Of a stretch of DNA of 64,000 nucleotides, positions 24,560 to 37,562 are shown in pieces (positions within the stretch are counted from its first letter, which is position 1; each line of letters begins with the position of its first letter). The stretch spans positions 17,981,941 through 18,045,940 of the forward strand of contig NC_088795.1 in NCBI RefSeq assembly GCF_011386835.1, read 5' to 3'. A model generated the notes under the pieces. The model ran no database searches. It saw only the letters and a program-made list of their open reading frames with translations, and was not told where the DNA came from. The translations under genes were made by a program, and so were the position numbers. The DNA comes from Chrysemys picta bellii (taxonomy: Eukaryota; Chordata; Testudines; Emydidae).

Positions 24560-27500
24560 TGGGACTGGGAGCAACCTGAATATGGTGTGATTTTTGCTGT
24601 AAGTGACCCTTAATCACAAAGTCCAATTTGTCTGGGTGGCAAGATAGACTGGACAGTCTAAGGAGACTATCTGTGACTCTATGGTAAGACTGGTATAGTG
24701 ATCCCGGAGTTCACATTTGTTACTGGCTTGGTGAAATCTAATTCTAGAACAAACCACCAGTTTGGGGTGTCTGCCCTGTTTTCTGACAGTCTGCCCTGAG
24801 GTAGGCACTCAGTCAGGAGCCACTCCAGACAGCGTGACACTTATCACAAGACTTTTTTTTTTTTAATTATACGAGAGTTATGGACCTGACCACATGCTCA
24901 GTCATCTCCACCCTCATGCACCTTGCTTTTCAATGTATCCCACCTCCCACCCTACATTTGTATCACGTCTGCTTAGTTTGAAGTGTCTTTGGGGCAAAGA
25001 CCTTACCTTTGTGTGTGTTGGTTAAGCTCCGAGCACACAGAAGGTGCTATAGAATCATGGTAAACTGGTAATCATAGTCATCTATTTCAGGAGATTTTTT
25101 GCCTAATTTTTTCCCAGAAAATTCTGTCACCCAGTAACTCCAGAGATGGATCTAGCACTACCTCTGTTAAAAACATATTCTGATATTCCTTTGACTTTAC
25201 TGTAATCCCATGGTATATGCTGCCAGATATCCACATTACATCTAGAATATTTAAGACCTGAGCTGAGGGAAACTTGACACAAGCAAAGAACAGACATTAG
25301 GGAAAATATACAGTTTTTGACGGCATTCAAGGAACCCTGGCCATATAAGAAATCTTTGGCAGGATGTGCCCCATATAATATATCCTACTAGACTAGCACG
25401 TCTGGAAAGAGACACCTGATTAGCTAATAGAGATTCCAGTGTGTAATTGTAATAATGGGGCCCCATCTGTATATTTACCCGCCCTCCTATTTACATAGAA
25501 AGAAAAGGAAGATTTAGAGAGGAAAAAATACCAGGAAAGTATTTTTGCTGTCTTTGTGCAGAGGGGCAGCTAACCCAGGATGACAAATGAAATTCCACCC
25601 AGGAGTGGTGATAGAAACGTATCTTATTACCAGTAGTTAATCTTAATATGATTTACTTGTTGCATATTTCATTTTAAACTATTATTATGGTCAGATTTAA
25701 TTCAGCAGCCTATTATGCAGAACGCAGTCTCCCAAGCCCTCTCCTTATACCAAGAAAGCAAAGAAATTAGTTGTTCATCTACTATCACATACACTGTAGC
25801 ATGACAATTGTCGCTCAACAGCAAAGCGTGATCAAGAAGGTTAGTAGCAGCTCAAAAAAAGGTCAAGATATCAGTATTTTCATTTAAATTGTCCCAACAC
25901 CATATGATAAAAAGGGAGGAAGAAAATTACAATGGTTTGTTCTGATACGTAAAGTGCATGCAACTTTCCAGAATGCAGCAAGTCTTCCTCAATCAGCATT
26001 CCCACCAGTGTCCCAATGACATTTTCTGGCTGAAATTATTTGCTTTGCTCCAGGTCACTGTATCTGCAACTTTTGGCTCCAGCAAGTAACAGGTACTGTA
26101 GGCTGTATTGGACCAAATACTAAAGTCACGGCTTCTGCCACTATTGAACCAGTTCAATAGGCAGACTGAAGCACAGCTGGCTCAATCTGCATTAGTTTTT
26201 TCTGTGCCTGTCCTCGCCTCCTCTGTGAGAGATGAAGAGTCCTTCTCATCAGTTAGTCCCTCCTTGTCTTTCCTGCTTCCAGTCCAGGTGCGCGCTCTTC
26301 CACCCCTTCATTCTGAGCAGCCAAGGAGTCAGACAACATCCAGGAGCTACAAAGTCCAGAACTAAGTTTTGAAACAAGCCTCCAATAGGCCTCCCCTCCA
26401 GAGAATGGACTCAGAGAGAACATAGCCCCAAAAAAGAGGAGACATCCCAGTTTCTCAAGGGATGGGCTATCTTTTATGACCTCAGAAATGCTGCTTGTTC
26501 AAGAGGAGTGTGTAACAAATGTGACACATAAGAGCACTGGGAAGACTGAAGTTTGTTTCCTAATCCCAGTCCTGACTTGGGTCACATTCATAAATATCCT
26601 TATCACATGTGGGAATCAGGATCTGCAAGCAGTGTTGCCAACTCTCGTGAATCTCATGATATTTGGGGTTTTTCTTAAAGCCCCAGCTCTTGGAGTCAGG
26701 TGATTACAAGAGAACCTCAGCTTTCATTTAAAACAACAAGTAAGTTTCCAGCTTGTTGGCTTGCAGAGAAAAGCCTGAAGACATGAAACAAGTGCAACCT
26801 AAAGGCTCAGAAAGCAGAAGGCAAATAAGAAAGTATTGTTTTCAAAATCTCAATTTTGGGACCTGAGTTATGATTTTTGAATGCTCAGAGTTGGGAGAAC
26901 TGTTACTGTTATCTGTCGCCTCATACACACAACCCTTTTTTTAAATCAAATGTAAATGAATTTTAATATTGAACAAACACAACTAATATAGTCAATTAGT
27001 TATATGTATAATGAAGATGTCACGGACAGGACCAGATTAGCCCATCACTGGGCCCTAGCCAAACAGACTTCTGGCCCCTCTATTGGCTAAAGATGCTCAT
27101 GCAGAATGGATGCATTGATATTAACTGCTGTCCTAGATGTAAGTTTATAGCGTAGACCTTGCCTTTGAAATCTGGCCCTTGGGAGCATGGCTGGGTTTAG
27201 GAATTAGTCATGGTACAGGACATGAATCAGGCCTAATTTCTATTGATTTCAATGGGAAGTAATTTTGAAAATCCTACTAGGCATCTAAATAACTAACAAT
27301 CTGGCCTCAAGCCTCTGTCACATTGCCTGTTACCTATTTCACAGGGTTGTTGTGCAGGCTGATTAGTTACATTTTGCAAATAATCATTTATAAATCTTTT
27401 AAGTGTCTCCACCTACAACATATCACCTCTCTCTCAGTTTCAGTCACTCCTAACATGAACCTTCATCATTCAGGCTGGAGGGTGGGGGGGAATACTTGCT

Positions 27501-30500
27501 CAGTGGAAAAGCATTTGTTTCCCCATTTTGCTTAGCGGTAGCTGATCTGTTGCAAATCAACAAGCTCTAAAAACATTTTAAAGCGCAGACTTAGAGTTAG
27601 TTATTAAGTTTATCAATTCCCACCCATACCCCGCCCCCCTTTGTTACATTTCTATACGTCATGCTAAAATGTAAATTAATGCAGAAAATGCAAATCGTGC
27701 CAGCTATCTTCAGTGACTGTTTCTCCAAAAGCAACTTGTACTGCAATTAACATAATGAGGAAGATCTGGAGTCCAATTCGTACACTATGTACATGGTCTC
27801 CCCTCCACTTCTTCTTACAGAGGACTATATTGCTGTTTATGCTTATTCATTGCTGGCTCTTAATCCCTTATCTGACAAGAGTGACTGCTGTAATTCTGGT
27901 AATAAGGATCTCTGTCTATTTTGGTTGCAAGATCATCAAGTATTAATTTGTAACTGTTAGCGACTGAAACTGGCCATAACTGCTTCAAGTTATGTCACTG
28001 CACTTTCACAAAGGAAACATGTATTGCACTTATAAAATGCTACAAAATCATTAAAAAAATAAAGCAAACTTGAGGTGCAGAAAAATGATCATTGTTGATG
28101 GGTTTGTTTTTTTTTTAAATGTTCTTCATTTCAGTCACGCAGACAGTATATAAAAGCAGTTAGGTAACACTGATAAGAGAAACTTTTCTCTGAACCAACT
28201 AGTATTGACTATAAAAAAAAATAAAATTATGGTTTTACATGAAATTTCCATACTTACCAATATTAGAAAGCTGTAAAAAGAGGAGCAATGAAGAGAAAAA
28301 TAAGGACTCATTTTCTGAGTTCATTGAAATAGATTGGAGTAGGATAGGAGCCATTTTGGGGAGGGATAGAATGGAAAGATAATAGATCTTTCACTTACAA
28401 AATATAAACAGGAACAGTGTGGCGTGTACAGATGGAATGATAGTCAGGGCTCTCCTATGGAGCATGGGTTATTAATGACTCTCCCAATTCACTTTACTTG
28501 TATGTAGTCTACAGCAGTTAATGGTCCTGCTAAATGACATTCAGCCATCCACCTACAAACTGTGCCCAGGGAGCACCTTTATGCACTTGTGCTCCGTAGC
28601 TAGGATGTTTTGATTTTGTATAGCTCGTTTTCCCTTTCCTGTTGCAGCATACTCTGGATTTAACTTGCAATAATCAGGCAAAGTTGTAAGAGGCAGTGCT
28701 TTCTTAAGGGCTCTGCTATTTGTCTCCCTGCCACACCCAGGAGCTTATCCCCCTCTAGTCTCACACCAACATATGCTCCTCCTGAAACCTGATTCTCTTC
28801 GCCTCCAACAGATTATAGTGTGAGCAATGGAGCAGGAGCCAGGAACTCCCAAATTCTTATCCTGACTCTACAGCTCTTTGGCCTTGGTCAAATCACTTAG
28901 CTTTTCAGCCTCAGTTTCCCTGTATGAAAAGCAAGTTATGTAGCCTACAATTTGTCCTGAGCTGACCGAGCTACATGATTTGTTGAGTCAATGTTCTCTA
29001 GATCATGCTTGAACTTTTGAGAGCACCAGTGATGAGAGTATGCAAATAAATAGGGGAAAATATGAAAACTGTGATCCACCCATGAATTGCATAAGCAAAC
29101 GAACTGCATGCTCACTTTGCTGGCATGTTATCGTTTTGGGGCAGGATGGGCGGTCGTTAGAAGGCATCATGCACATGCATTTCATATGGCCGAGATGTGC
29201 TAAGTTTAAATTCCCTCTCCTGAAAGGGCACCCCCATCCAGGCCAGTGGAGCCAGTTGGTTTCATCCCTTCCCCGGACCTGTGGTTACAGAGGAAGACCC
29301 CATTGTGCTAGGTGCTGTACAAACAGACCCCCAAAAAAGACAATCCCTGCCCCAGGGGGCTTACAATAGCTACCATGGATTAGTTATCGCACTGTAAAAA
29401 CACATCATCTTTTGGGAGTGAAGGCAAAGCCAGAGACTGACACCTACAGACATTGACAGCTACAGCACATGGGAGAAAGGGTGAAGCCCAGCCAGGAATC
29501 TTTCCTGCCACATACCTCTGGACAGTAGTGATGTCTAGTGCTGATCTGGAAATAGCTTCCCCCGCCCCAGCCCCCAGAAAGTTTTTTGGGAGGAGGATGT
29601 CAAAAAAAAAAAAAAAAACACGAGAAAAACAAAGTTTGGTGATGTCCAAGGTGAAGATCGCAAGGTCTCCCCCTTGGGATGGGAGAGGGCACCTCACTTA
29701 CCTACGTCATTCTCTGGGCAGCTGCAAACCTTTGGTCTGGTTCTGGGCCTTTTTGTGGGTGCAAGCAGTCCAAACGAAGGGCATATACTCCCCCAACTCC
29801 CTTCCTTGTGCAATTCTCAATTCCCACACCTCAGTACAGATAAAGCTCAGGCTTTAATCCAGGGGGGATTTCAACAAAGAAAACCAGCCCAGCCCACCTT
29901 CTTCCTCAGAGGGCTTGGGCAGGCAGTATTTGAAAGCCATAGGCCAGTTAATGCCACAGGGTCCCCAGTCCGGGAGCTCTAAGCCTTGGTTCTGCTTGTT
30001 TCTGAGTGCCACTCCTACTGCGCTGAGTTCTTCCCAGCTCCAGCTGCACCTCCTGCTCCAGCCCCATGCCTTGAGTCTCTTCCCCGCTACCACGTCCTGC
30101 AGGCCATGCACCCTTCAGACAATACCAGAGCTGGTCACCTGCAATCAGCAGCAGTTGGAATTACCAAGTATACCCTCTACAGTCCTGCACTCCAATAGCA
30201 ACCATTAGACACTAGAAGAACCAAAAAGAACAGAGACACAGTGGACAGCCAGACAGTTACAATTGTGCGTGGCACAGAACTGGAGTATTTTGCACACTTG
30301 TGCATTGCATTTGCTCACAACCACTGTTCACTGAGGTTTGCAACTGTTTTTGTTTGTTGTGTTACAAGTCCTGCTGGCAGTTTGTCTGCCTGTCAGGTTT
30401 TTAACATTGTGAGTTTCAGTAACAATGACTGTTTACAACGAAAGTGTTCCAAGGTGTCATTATTACACCTACTTTGAAGAGACTTCATCACAGTAATACA

Positions 30501-30597
30501 GAAGCTGTACTTTGCAGTACAGGACACATTTACAATAAAATGCATAAAAGGCCCATTCATTTCCAAACAAAATGATTGGATTAAGCTGTGTGTTTAA
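24560..30597. other. Non-coding stretch with minor repeat relics
   Basis: No gene is recognised. A plus-strand MIR relic is at about 28850-28925. A degenerate old repeat with 'accccattgtgctaggtgct' is at about 29283-29370. Poly-A runs occur near 29601. About 25620-25760 is repeat-free and AT-rich. Overlapping open frames between 29380 and 30210 on both strands have no family resemblance. Confidence 0.5.
28850..28925 (+). repeat. MIR-type SINE relic
   Basis: The segment 'ctttggccttggtcaaatca' then 'cagcctcagtttccctgtat' matches the MIR core on the plus strand in order and spacing. Confidence 0.7.
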
Positions 30598-31012
30598 AAA
30601 ACAACAAGGAGTCTGGTGGCACCTTAAAGACTAACAGATTTATTTGGGCATAAGCTTTCGTGGGTAAAAACCTCACTTCTTCAGATACATAGAGTGAACG
30701 TTACAGATGCAGGCATTATATACTGACTCATGGAGAGCAGGGAGTTACTTCGCAAGTGGAGAACCAGTGTTGACAGGGCCAATTCAATCAGGGTGGATGT
30801 AGTCCACTCCCAATAATAGATGAGGAGGTGTCAATTCCAGGAGAGGAAAAGCTGCTTCTGTAATGAGTCACTCTCTGCATCTGAAGAAGTGAGGTTTTTA
30901 CCCATGAAAGCTTATGCCCAAATAAATCTGTTAGTCTTTAAGGTGCCACCAGACTCCTTGTTGTTTTTGTAGATACAGACTAACACAGCTACCTCCTGAT
31001 ACTTGACATTGT
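30598..31012. mobile_element. Penelope-like element remnant with inverted flanking arms
   Basis: The left arm (about 30603-30686, starting caacaaggagtctggtggca) is the near-perfect reverse complement of the right arm (about 30879-30965, ending ccaccagactccttgttgtt). The right arm continues into 'acagactaacacagctacc'. This is the 3'/pLTR sequence of a Penelope-like family that is abundant in reptiles. The arms enclose only about 190 bp, so the body is deleted. Each arm carries a hammerhead-like core: CTGAAGA at 30881-30887 and GAAA at 30906-30909 on the plus strand, and the mirror on the minus strand at 30678-30684 and 30656-30659. Confidence 0.8.
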
Positions 31013-32059
31013 GTGTTTAAGTACATGGGCAGTTTTTTATAAACTGCCTAAAAAAGTTTTGCTCTGCCTGACCCCTGAAACAGGATCAAAAGGAAGAGCT
31101 GCACAAGTTCTTCCACTGGTGCGGTATCCGTGTTGCTGGTAGCATGCAGACCCCGAATGGGCCCGGCTGCATGTGTCTATGGGCTAAGACAACGTCCGTT
31201 CAAAACAGGCACATTTTCCCCAATACATCCTGAACAAAGGCCTAGAGCAGCTACAGCCAGCGAGGGTGCTAGGAAACCTGGGATACGCCCCCTGAAGTAG
31301 AAGGTCTTCCTGGGGTCTGCATAGTGCAGTATGGACCCGTCAGCGTGGCCGCAAGACCTGGGTCCAGCAATTGTAAACCCAGGTTTACAATGCACTGTTG
31401 ATGCTCAAGCACAGGCTTGCAGACACCGAGTCCACAGATGCAGCGTAGACCTACCCCAAAGGCCTGCCTCCAGGCTCGACACACTTCAGAGGTGCGATGG
31501 ATTGTGACAAGAGTTCTTTAACCCATGCCTGGCTGGTGAGGAGATCATCTGCCCCACCACAGGGGGGAGGGTCAGTTTTTCCCAATGAAACCCCCCCACA
31601 TTTTTCTACAAACATGGGGATTAAAATTGCAAAAATTTTGATTTTTCACCAGGAAGTTCATTTGGGACTTTGGTGAATTTTTGACTTGCTCTAGCAATTT
31701 CACCAGATTCTTCCCTTCTTCACTTTTTACTGCTGATCTGTGTTTTCTAGTGATTGGATGATTGCCCCAATCCCCTCCCATCCCTCCATAACTGACCTCT
31801 CATTCCCTCTTGCAGTTTCCTTGCCCTCCTTATTCTGTGCTCTCCCCTCCTCTGTATTTCCTATTGGCTAATCCCCACTCATGCCCTATTATACAGGGGA
31901 TGTGTACAAGTGTACATACACATATAAACAAAAAATGAATCCTCTTCTTGCCTCCCACCCAGCCCAAAAGAAACAGCAGAACGTGGTGTTTACCAGCCAT
32001 CATTCTGACTACTTTGCTTCATGATGCATCCTCTTCCCCTCATTCCTTTGGTACATCTA
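31013..32059. other. Non-coding stretch with a possible DNA-element fragment
   Basis: Positions about 31300-31462 end in 'tgcagcgtagacctacccc', the typical terminal sequence of a GGGTATGTCTACACTGCA-ended sauropsid DNA element. The other end is not found, so I do not give it boundaries. The rest is unremarkable. Confidence 0.4.
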
Positions 32060-32340
32060 CACTTTGGCCTGGTCCACACTAACCCAACACTTTGAACTAA
32101 GATACGCAACTTCAGCTACGTTAATAACGTAGCTGAAGTCGAAGTCCCTTAGTTCGAACTTACCGCGGGTCCAGACGTGGCAGGCAGGCTCCCCTGTCGA
32201 CTCCACGTACTCCTCTTGCGGAGCAGGAGTACCGGCGTCGACGGCGAGCACTTCCGGGATCGATCCGGGATCGATTTATCGCGTCTAGACAAGAAGATCG
32301 ATTGCTTACCGACGGACCCGGAGGTAAGTATAGACGTACC
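32060..32340 (-). mobile_element. Non-autonomous DNA transposon, GTCTACACT-ended family, copy 2
   Basis: This is the inverted counterpart of the element at 3004-3258. It reads cctggtccacactaaccc at the left and taagtatagacgtaccc at the right, and contains the same palindrome (cagctacgttaataacgtagctg), the same 'taccgcgggtccaga' phrase and the same gtcgac/gatcgat segments. Copy 2 is longer in the middle because of a duplicated 'cgggatcgatc' stretch at about 32255-32272. A similar end motif, ggtacatctacac, precedes it at 32050. Confidence 0.75.
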
Positions 32341-34687
32341 CTTTGAGAAGGAGGAGATATACCTGCTCTAGCGTTGATCAAGCTAGCATGCTAAAAACAG
32401 AGTGTAGCCATGGCAGCATGCATGATGGGAGGGGTTAGCCACCTCAACTATGTACCTAGCATCGTGGATGGGTACATACTCAGTGGGGCTAGCCTGTCCC
32501 ACCACTCACAGTGCCGCATCTACACTATTTTTAGGGCATATATGTCTCCACCAGCTGGAAATGACACTTTCCATACTATCTAAATGGACCAGACAGACAA
32601 AAGATAAGCTTCTGGGGGCAGGAACTAATACAGCAGGGCCTCCCTCCTGAGTTGGGCCTCTAAGCACTACTGAACACAAACGGACTGTAATTACATACCA
32701 AATAAACCTATGTTAAAAAGAACAGCCAGGTTGCAAAATCAAGCACCCAGAAGTTCAGAAATGCTCAGGCAACCTGAATTCAGTCCCCTTGTGCATAGGA
32801 GGTGTGATACAGCCCTTGATTACATATTATTTCCCCCCCCAGAACAATGGGTGGGGGGAAAGGATCATGGTCTCCATGTTACAGTTGGGGAACTGAGGCA
32901 CAGAGAGATTAAGTGATTTGTCCAAGGTCACACAGGAAGTCTGTGGCAGAGCTAGGAACTGAAGCCGGGTCTCCCAAGTTCCAGACCAGTGCCTTGCCCA
33001 CAAGGAGGCAGATCCAATGGAGCAGTTTACACCTGCTGAGATCTACCCCAAGCCCTTCCTTCCTGAAATCCTCTATCTACACACGGAACATATCCAACTT
33101 GAGAAGAGGCAGTCAAAGCCTCTTACCACCACTCCTTCAGTGTTCGTTGACTCTACCTGGAGGGATCCACTTTAGGGGTGAGAGGAGATTCTGTCTCAAT
33201 GGACCACTCAGTCCATGGCCTCTATGCTGAGACCACCATGAAAGATGCTGGTTGCCATTGCAGTGACGTGGACTCCTGTCCACTGAGAACTGGACTAAAA
33301 CATACATAGGCCACTAAAGAGCTACCAGATGGCAATGGCTTTGAGTAGCTACCAACCTGGGCTGGATCCGTTACCATTGACTTAGAGGTGACAGAATCGA
33401 TAACCCACTTCCAATCCTCTGAGTCATCCATATTCCTCTCACATTCATTTTCTGAAAAGAGAGCTTTGTGGAAAAAGTGGAAAAGGGTATTTAAAACAAC
33501 ATGATTGATCAGCGAGGAAAAGTAAAGCACATACCTGTCATTCAAGAAACAACATGCACAAAACAGCAAAGGCAACCATGTTAAAAGATGCTTAACACAG
33601 AGACAGAATCTGGACTTGCAAAACTGAGATGGCATCTGTCAGAATTTCCACACTTCAAAGACTGAACAAAAGGAATCCATGGTAGAACTCCACAATGCTA
33701 AACTAATGCGATATTCATTACAAAACAAATAGTTAGGTAATAGTGCATGAAACACTAATGAGAACTATATTAGACATGATGCTTTGACAACATTTGACTG
33801 ATGATGAGATCAAGCAGACATCAGTAGTTTCACTAAGGACTATTTTGAGCTGAAACACTTGGCTTGTGGAATTAGTGAGGGATACAGCGCTTTTTGTGGT
33901 TTGGGGCCAGTTTTCAATGTTTTTGGTGGACAGATGAAAAAATTTAGCATGGACCAGGTCTCTCTCCCCTTTGATTCATGCATGAACCCCCTCCCCAGAC
34001 CCCTCCTCCCACCCCACCCCCACAATTCACCCTTTTTGTTCAAACAGGGCTAGCAGCCTCCACAGTGGTATTCCCCATTCCCCCAATCCTGCAGAGACCT
34101 CCCTTACTTATTACTTGAATTACAGTCGCATTTAGAGACCCCATGAAAGATCAGGACCCCAGTGTACTGTACAAAACACATGGTAAGAGACAGTCCCTGC
34201 CCTAGAGAATTTATCATCTAATTTAAGGCAAAAATACAACAAATTGGAGTGACACGCAAGCAGACATGTGGTGAGGAGGGATGTTGGTAACCATGACAAG
34301 GCAGCGCTGGGGCATTCGCCAGTTCCAATCTGTTGGAGAGGAGGTGAATATTCTAGCCAGCTGAGTGACTTTCAGCAAGTCCACCTCTGAACTGTGCCTA
34401 GGGAACACCTCTGTGCACCCATGCTCGACACGCTGCACTTCCTCATCCTCATGCCCTGCCTTGATACAAAGTGGCAGGACCTACCGCCATCCTGCATGGA
34501 TGAGGATCCCTGAGGGGGACAGGTTCTACTCCACTTTAGTCCAGAAGGAGGAAGATGAACAGAGGTTCTCTGGGATTGTAGGACCTTTCTCCAGTGCTTT
34601 GTTCATACATGCAGCCCAGATAGCAAATATGCCAGCACTTTCCATCTGCATTAAATTATCTGCTGTGTAACAATTAAATCAGAAGTT
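32341..34687. other. Non-coding stretch
   Basis: A MIR relic is at about 32865-33005 and an old repeat with 'aagagacagtccctgcccta' at about 34130-34220. The 137-codon minus-strand frame at 33222-33635 has no recognisable domain and is probably chance. No gene is supported. Confidence 0.5.
32865..33005 (-). repeat. MIR-type SINE relic
   Basis: The phrases 'gaactgaggcacagagagat', 'ttgtccaaggtcacacagga' and 'ctgtggcagagctaggaact' follow MIR in minus orientation. This is the best preserved MIR in the window. Confidence 0.8.
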
Positions 34688-35140
34688 CTAGATCTGCCAG
34701 CATCTTAACACATTTTTGACTTCGTTTTCCCCATACAATTCATTTTTTAAACTTTGGAAGTGCTTTAAGGAATGAAAGCAATCTCGTTTGGTCTTTAATA
34801 AAGACAACAAAAACTGAATGTTTATCTTGATAAAAGCTGGTAATACCCTGCTCCAACTTTCTGGTTGGAGATTACCCAATTGAACCTCAAAAATATCAGC
34901 ACGGTTGGCTTTCTTGGCCAATAATTTTAAGCAGTCCATTTGCATTTGTTGAAATATATCTAGCAACGGTATCACAAGTTCACATGTGGATCTCAACGCG
35001 TTGTACAGGAGCTCAGCATGGGATTTTATAGAGTGGGATGAGTAAATAAATTTGCTGTATATTTTGTTGGTACCCAGTATACCTAATGTGAGGCTGTGTT
35101 TTGATCCTGAGATTCCAGTCACATAAAGAAACAACTCCAT
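34688..35140 (-). CDS. Unproven 150-codon open frame of unknown function
   Basis: This is the longest open frame outside low-complexity sequence. It starts at an ATG with a favourable context (A at -3, G at +4) at 35140 and stops with TAG. The predicted 150-residue product has a mixed, protein-like composition with a run rich in Leu, Lys and Asn toward the C-terminus (for example 'SLKHFQSLKNELYGENEVKN'). I recognise no domain, signal peptide or motif. It has no visible introns, promoter or poly(A) signal. It could be a remnant of a retrocopy or transposon, or it could be chance: a frame this long is expected occasionally in 64 kb. Confidence 0.15.
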   Translation of the reverse strand: MELFLYVTGISGSKHSLTLGILGTNKIYSKFIYSSHSIKSHAELLYNALRSTCELVIPLLDIFQQMQMDCLKLLAKKANRADIFEVQLGNLQPESWSRVLPAFIKINIQFLLSLLKTKRDCFHSLKHFQSLKNELYGENEVKNVLRCWQI

Positions 35141-35194
35141 TTTCCCCTAGGGTGAAATTCTGCTCCTACTGAATAATAGCTTACTCCATAAATA

Positions 35195-35395
35195 ATAATA
35201 GTATCTAGGATTTATATACTGTTTTTCCATCAATAGATCTCAAAGTGCTTTATAAAAGAGGTCAGGACCATGAGCCACATTTAACAGATGGCCAAAGAGA
35301 GGCACGGAGGGGTGAAACCCCTTGCCCAGGTCACCCGGCAGGCCAGTGGCTGAGCTGGGAATAAAAGTCCAGTGCTTGCTTCACTAGGCCCATTG
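35195..35395 (-). repeat. MIR-type SINE relic
   Basis: It shares 'gtgctttataaaagaggtca' with the copy at 21495-21670 and continues with 'acagatggccaaagagaggc' and 'cccaggtcacccggcaggcc', the MIR core on the minus strand. It ends just before the hAT MITE at 35409. Confidence 0.75.
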
Positions 35396-35408
35396 ATTTC
35401 AATAGGAC

Positions 35409-35649
35409 CAGGGCCGACGAGAGGGAGGGGAAGCCAGTACAAATTACCGGGGCCTGGCGGTCCAGAAGGGGACTGGGGCCTGGCTTTCCCCCGCCCCCGT
35501 TGCCTTACTGGGGCCTGGCAGTCCGGAAAGTGGTCCGGGGCTCAGCTTCTCCCCTCCCCTCTGGTCAGCCCTGTTTAGCCGGGCCGCCCTTGCTGGGGGG
35601 CCCGGAAATTTTTTTTCACCGGGGCCCAAACCTGCTCTCGGTGGCCCTG
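35409..35649. mobile_element. hAT MITE with perfect 8-bp target duplication
   Basis: The termini are cagggccgacgagag and ctctcggtggccctg, a 15-bp inverted repeat with one mismatch. The direct duplication aataggac lies at 35401-35408 and 35650-35657. The 241-bp interior is GC-rich and repeats a 'ggggcctgg' phrase several times. No transposase frame is present. Confidence 0.92.
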
Positions 35650-35657
35650 AATAGGAC

Positions 35658-37562
35658 TACATATGTAGTACAGTGCAACTCAATAGGAGTAAGGGTGGCA
35701 GAAACTGGCCTTCTGAAAATAGTCCCATTGATTGTGATCAGCCTATTCTAAATTATTACTCATTATAACTGAGACTGGCAGCACCTGGCCTAGAATGATT
35801 TATATAGTCACCCACCAGAAATCCCTGATGAACATACCACTTTACATGGCATAATTTACAATATATATGCCTGCAAATATAGTGTATGAACTTATATATA
35901 GCTGTAGGGCCAGAATAACATTGCTGAAACAATATCTGGAATCAAATATTTGATTCAAATGCACTACGTAAGCTGTACCTGGAATAGCAGCACCCTCTGT
36001 AGACCAATTCTGGAGGACCAAGAGCTAAGGTCTCAAACAGAGAAGACAAAGACTGATTAGAAGTAGTAAGGCTGTTTTATTTCCAAACTGAGAGGATAAT
36101 GTAGAGTTGGAGGAGCTACAGCTTCCATGCAAAAAACTGTTGCCAATTACTGTCAATGTCTAAAGATGATTATTAGTGATTTGCTTTTGGGTATTACTGC
36201 CCTTTCGGACATAGTCTGAACACTGAAAATTAAGGACCTGGACAGCTCCTGAATGAGGGACTTAAATGCATTTTAGAGCCCAATTTACAGCATTGCCTTC
36301 TCACGATTCAAAAATCCTTTGTGGCAATAAGAAAGAATTTCCTTTGGCTTTTTCGTTTCTTAGTTGGTCTTAGGTTAAAGATATTTTCAGCTCTTGTAGA
36401 TGCACTATATTTCAACATTTCAAGATAAATGCCCCTTTTTTTTGCAGAACTACACTTTTCTCTAGGTCAGAATGACAGAAAAATGTAAAGAAAAGTAAGT
36501 TACCTCTAACAATTAATATTGGCTAGTCATAATTAGATATGGATGAAAAATAAAATTCTTACTGTGTAAAGATTGCTAGAGGAGCCCACTACTGTACATT
36601 CCTTATCCTCAGTGTATCTAGCATATGAAAGAACAAGTATTATCTATAGTCTGCAAAAGTGAGCTTCAGTGTACCTCTAACTCAAGAGCTTAAAGCGCAG
36701 CTTTACTTTGAAAGTTGTTCTTACACAACAGATCTGCTCACTGGGCCAGGACTTTAGCTGGTATAAATAAGTGTAGCTACGTTGGAGCTAGGATAGTTTA
36801 CACCAGCTGAGAATCTGGGCTCATGTATGTGTTTTGGGGTTTTTTACACTAATGTTTTCACTCCTTTTCCTTCCTGTTAGAATTCCGCTCACATTTCTTA
36901 GGCTGTGTTGGTCCTGCAGGGCTATTTCTTGTTGTACAGTCAGACTCGTTTTCTAAGTTCTATTAATTGGGGTTGCCCAATGCCCAGATGTCCTAGAGGG
37001 CTGACTTGGGATGCAGGACCTATTACAGGCGGTGATGAAAAAAGACAAGGAGTGAGCCCAGCGAGGATCTCAGGTCCCTGACAGAATTTGCAGAGATGGC
37101 AATTAAAATCTTTTCACTCAAACTGAATACATTTTATATGTCAACCCTTAACAAATACATCACCCCCACAGTGCCACTTTATACCGTTATGTTCAGAGCT
37201 GAACAACATTTTAGCTACTCTAACCCAGTAGCTTGCCTGCAAGGAGGATGGATGTATTCCCTATCATTTGTCATAAAACACGTATTTATTGAGGAGAGAA
37301 ACCAGCCACAAGCGAACATACAAATAAAAACAAAGCTGCCTCAACAGCTATTGTGTCACTTTTAAAACACCACAGAGACATCTCGTGGTTGAACAGTTTA
37401 TTTGCAAGTAAATATCATGACAGCATTTGAGAAAGCAGAATCCAAAGCTGCTCCGAAAGAGATCCCATCTGAGATCCCAGGCACATATGTGAAGGACTAT
37501 TGAATTGCCACTGTGAAGAACAATGGATAATCATTGGGCTGGAAAAAGAGAGTGAAAGTGAC
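35658..37562. other. Non-coding stretch
   Basis: About 36745-36822 is a weakly palindromic old repeat ('tagctggtataaataagtg' and 'tagtttacaccagctgaga'). No gene is recognised. The short frame at 37096-37365 has no family resemblance. Confidence 0.5.

Noticed and set aside
33222..33635. 137-codon minus-strand frame with an apparent hydrophobic start
   Set aside because: No signal peptide cleavage pattern, no family resemblance, and no supporting gene signals. It is about as long as other chance frames in this window.
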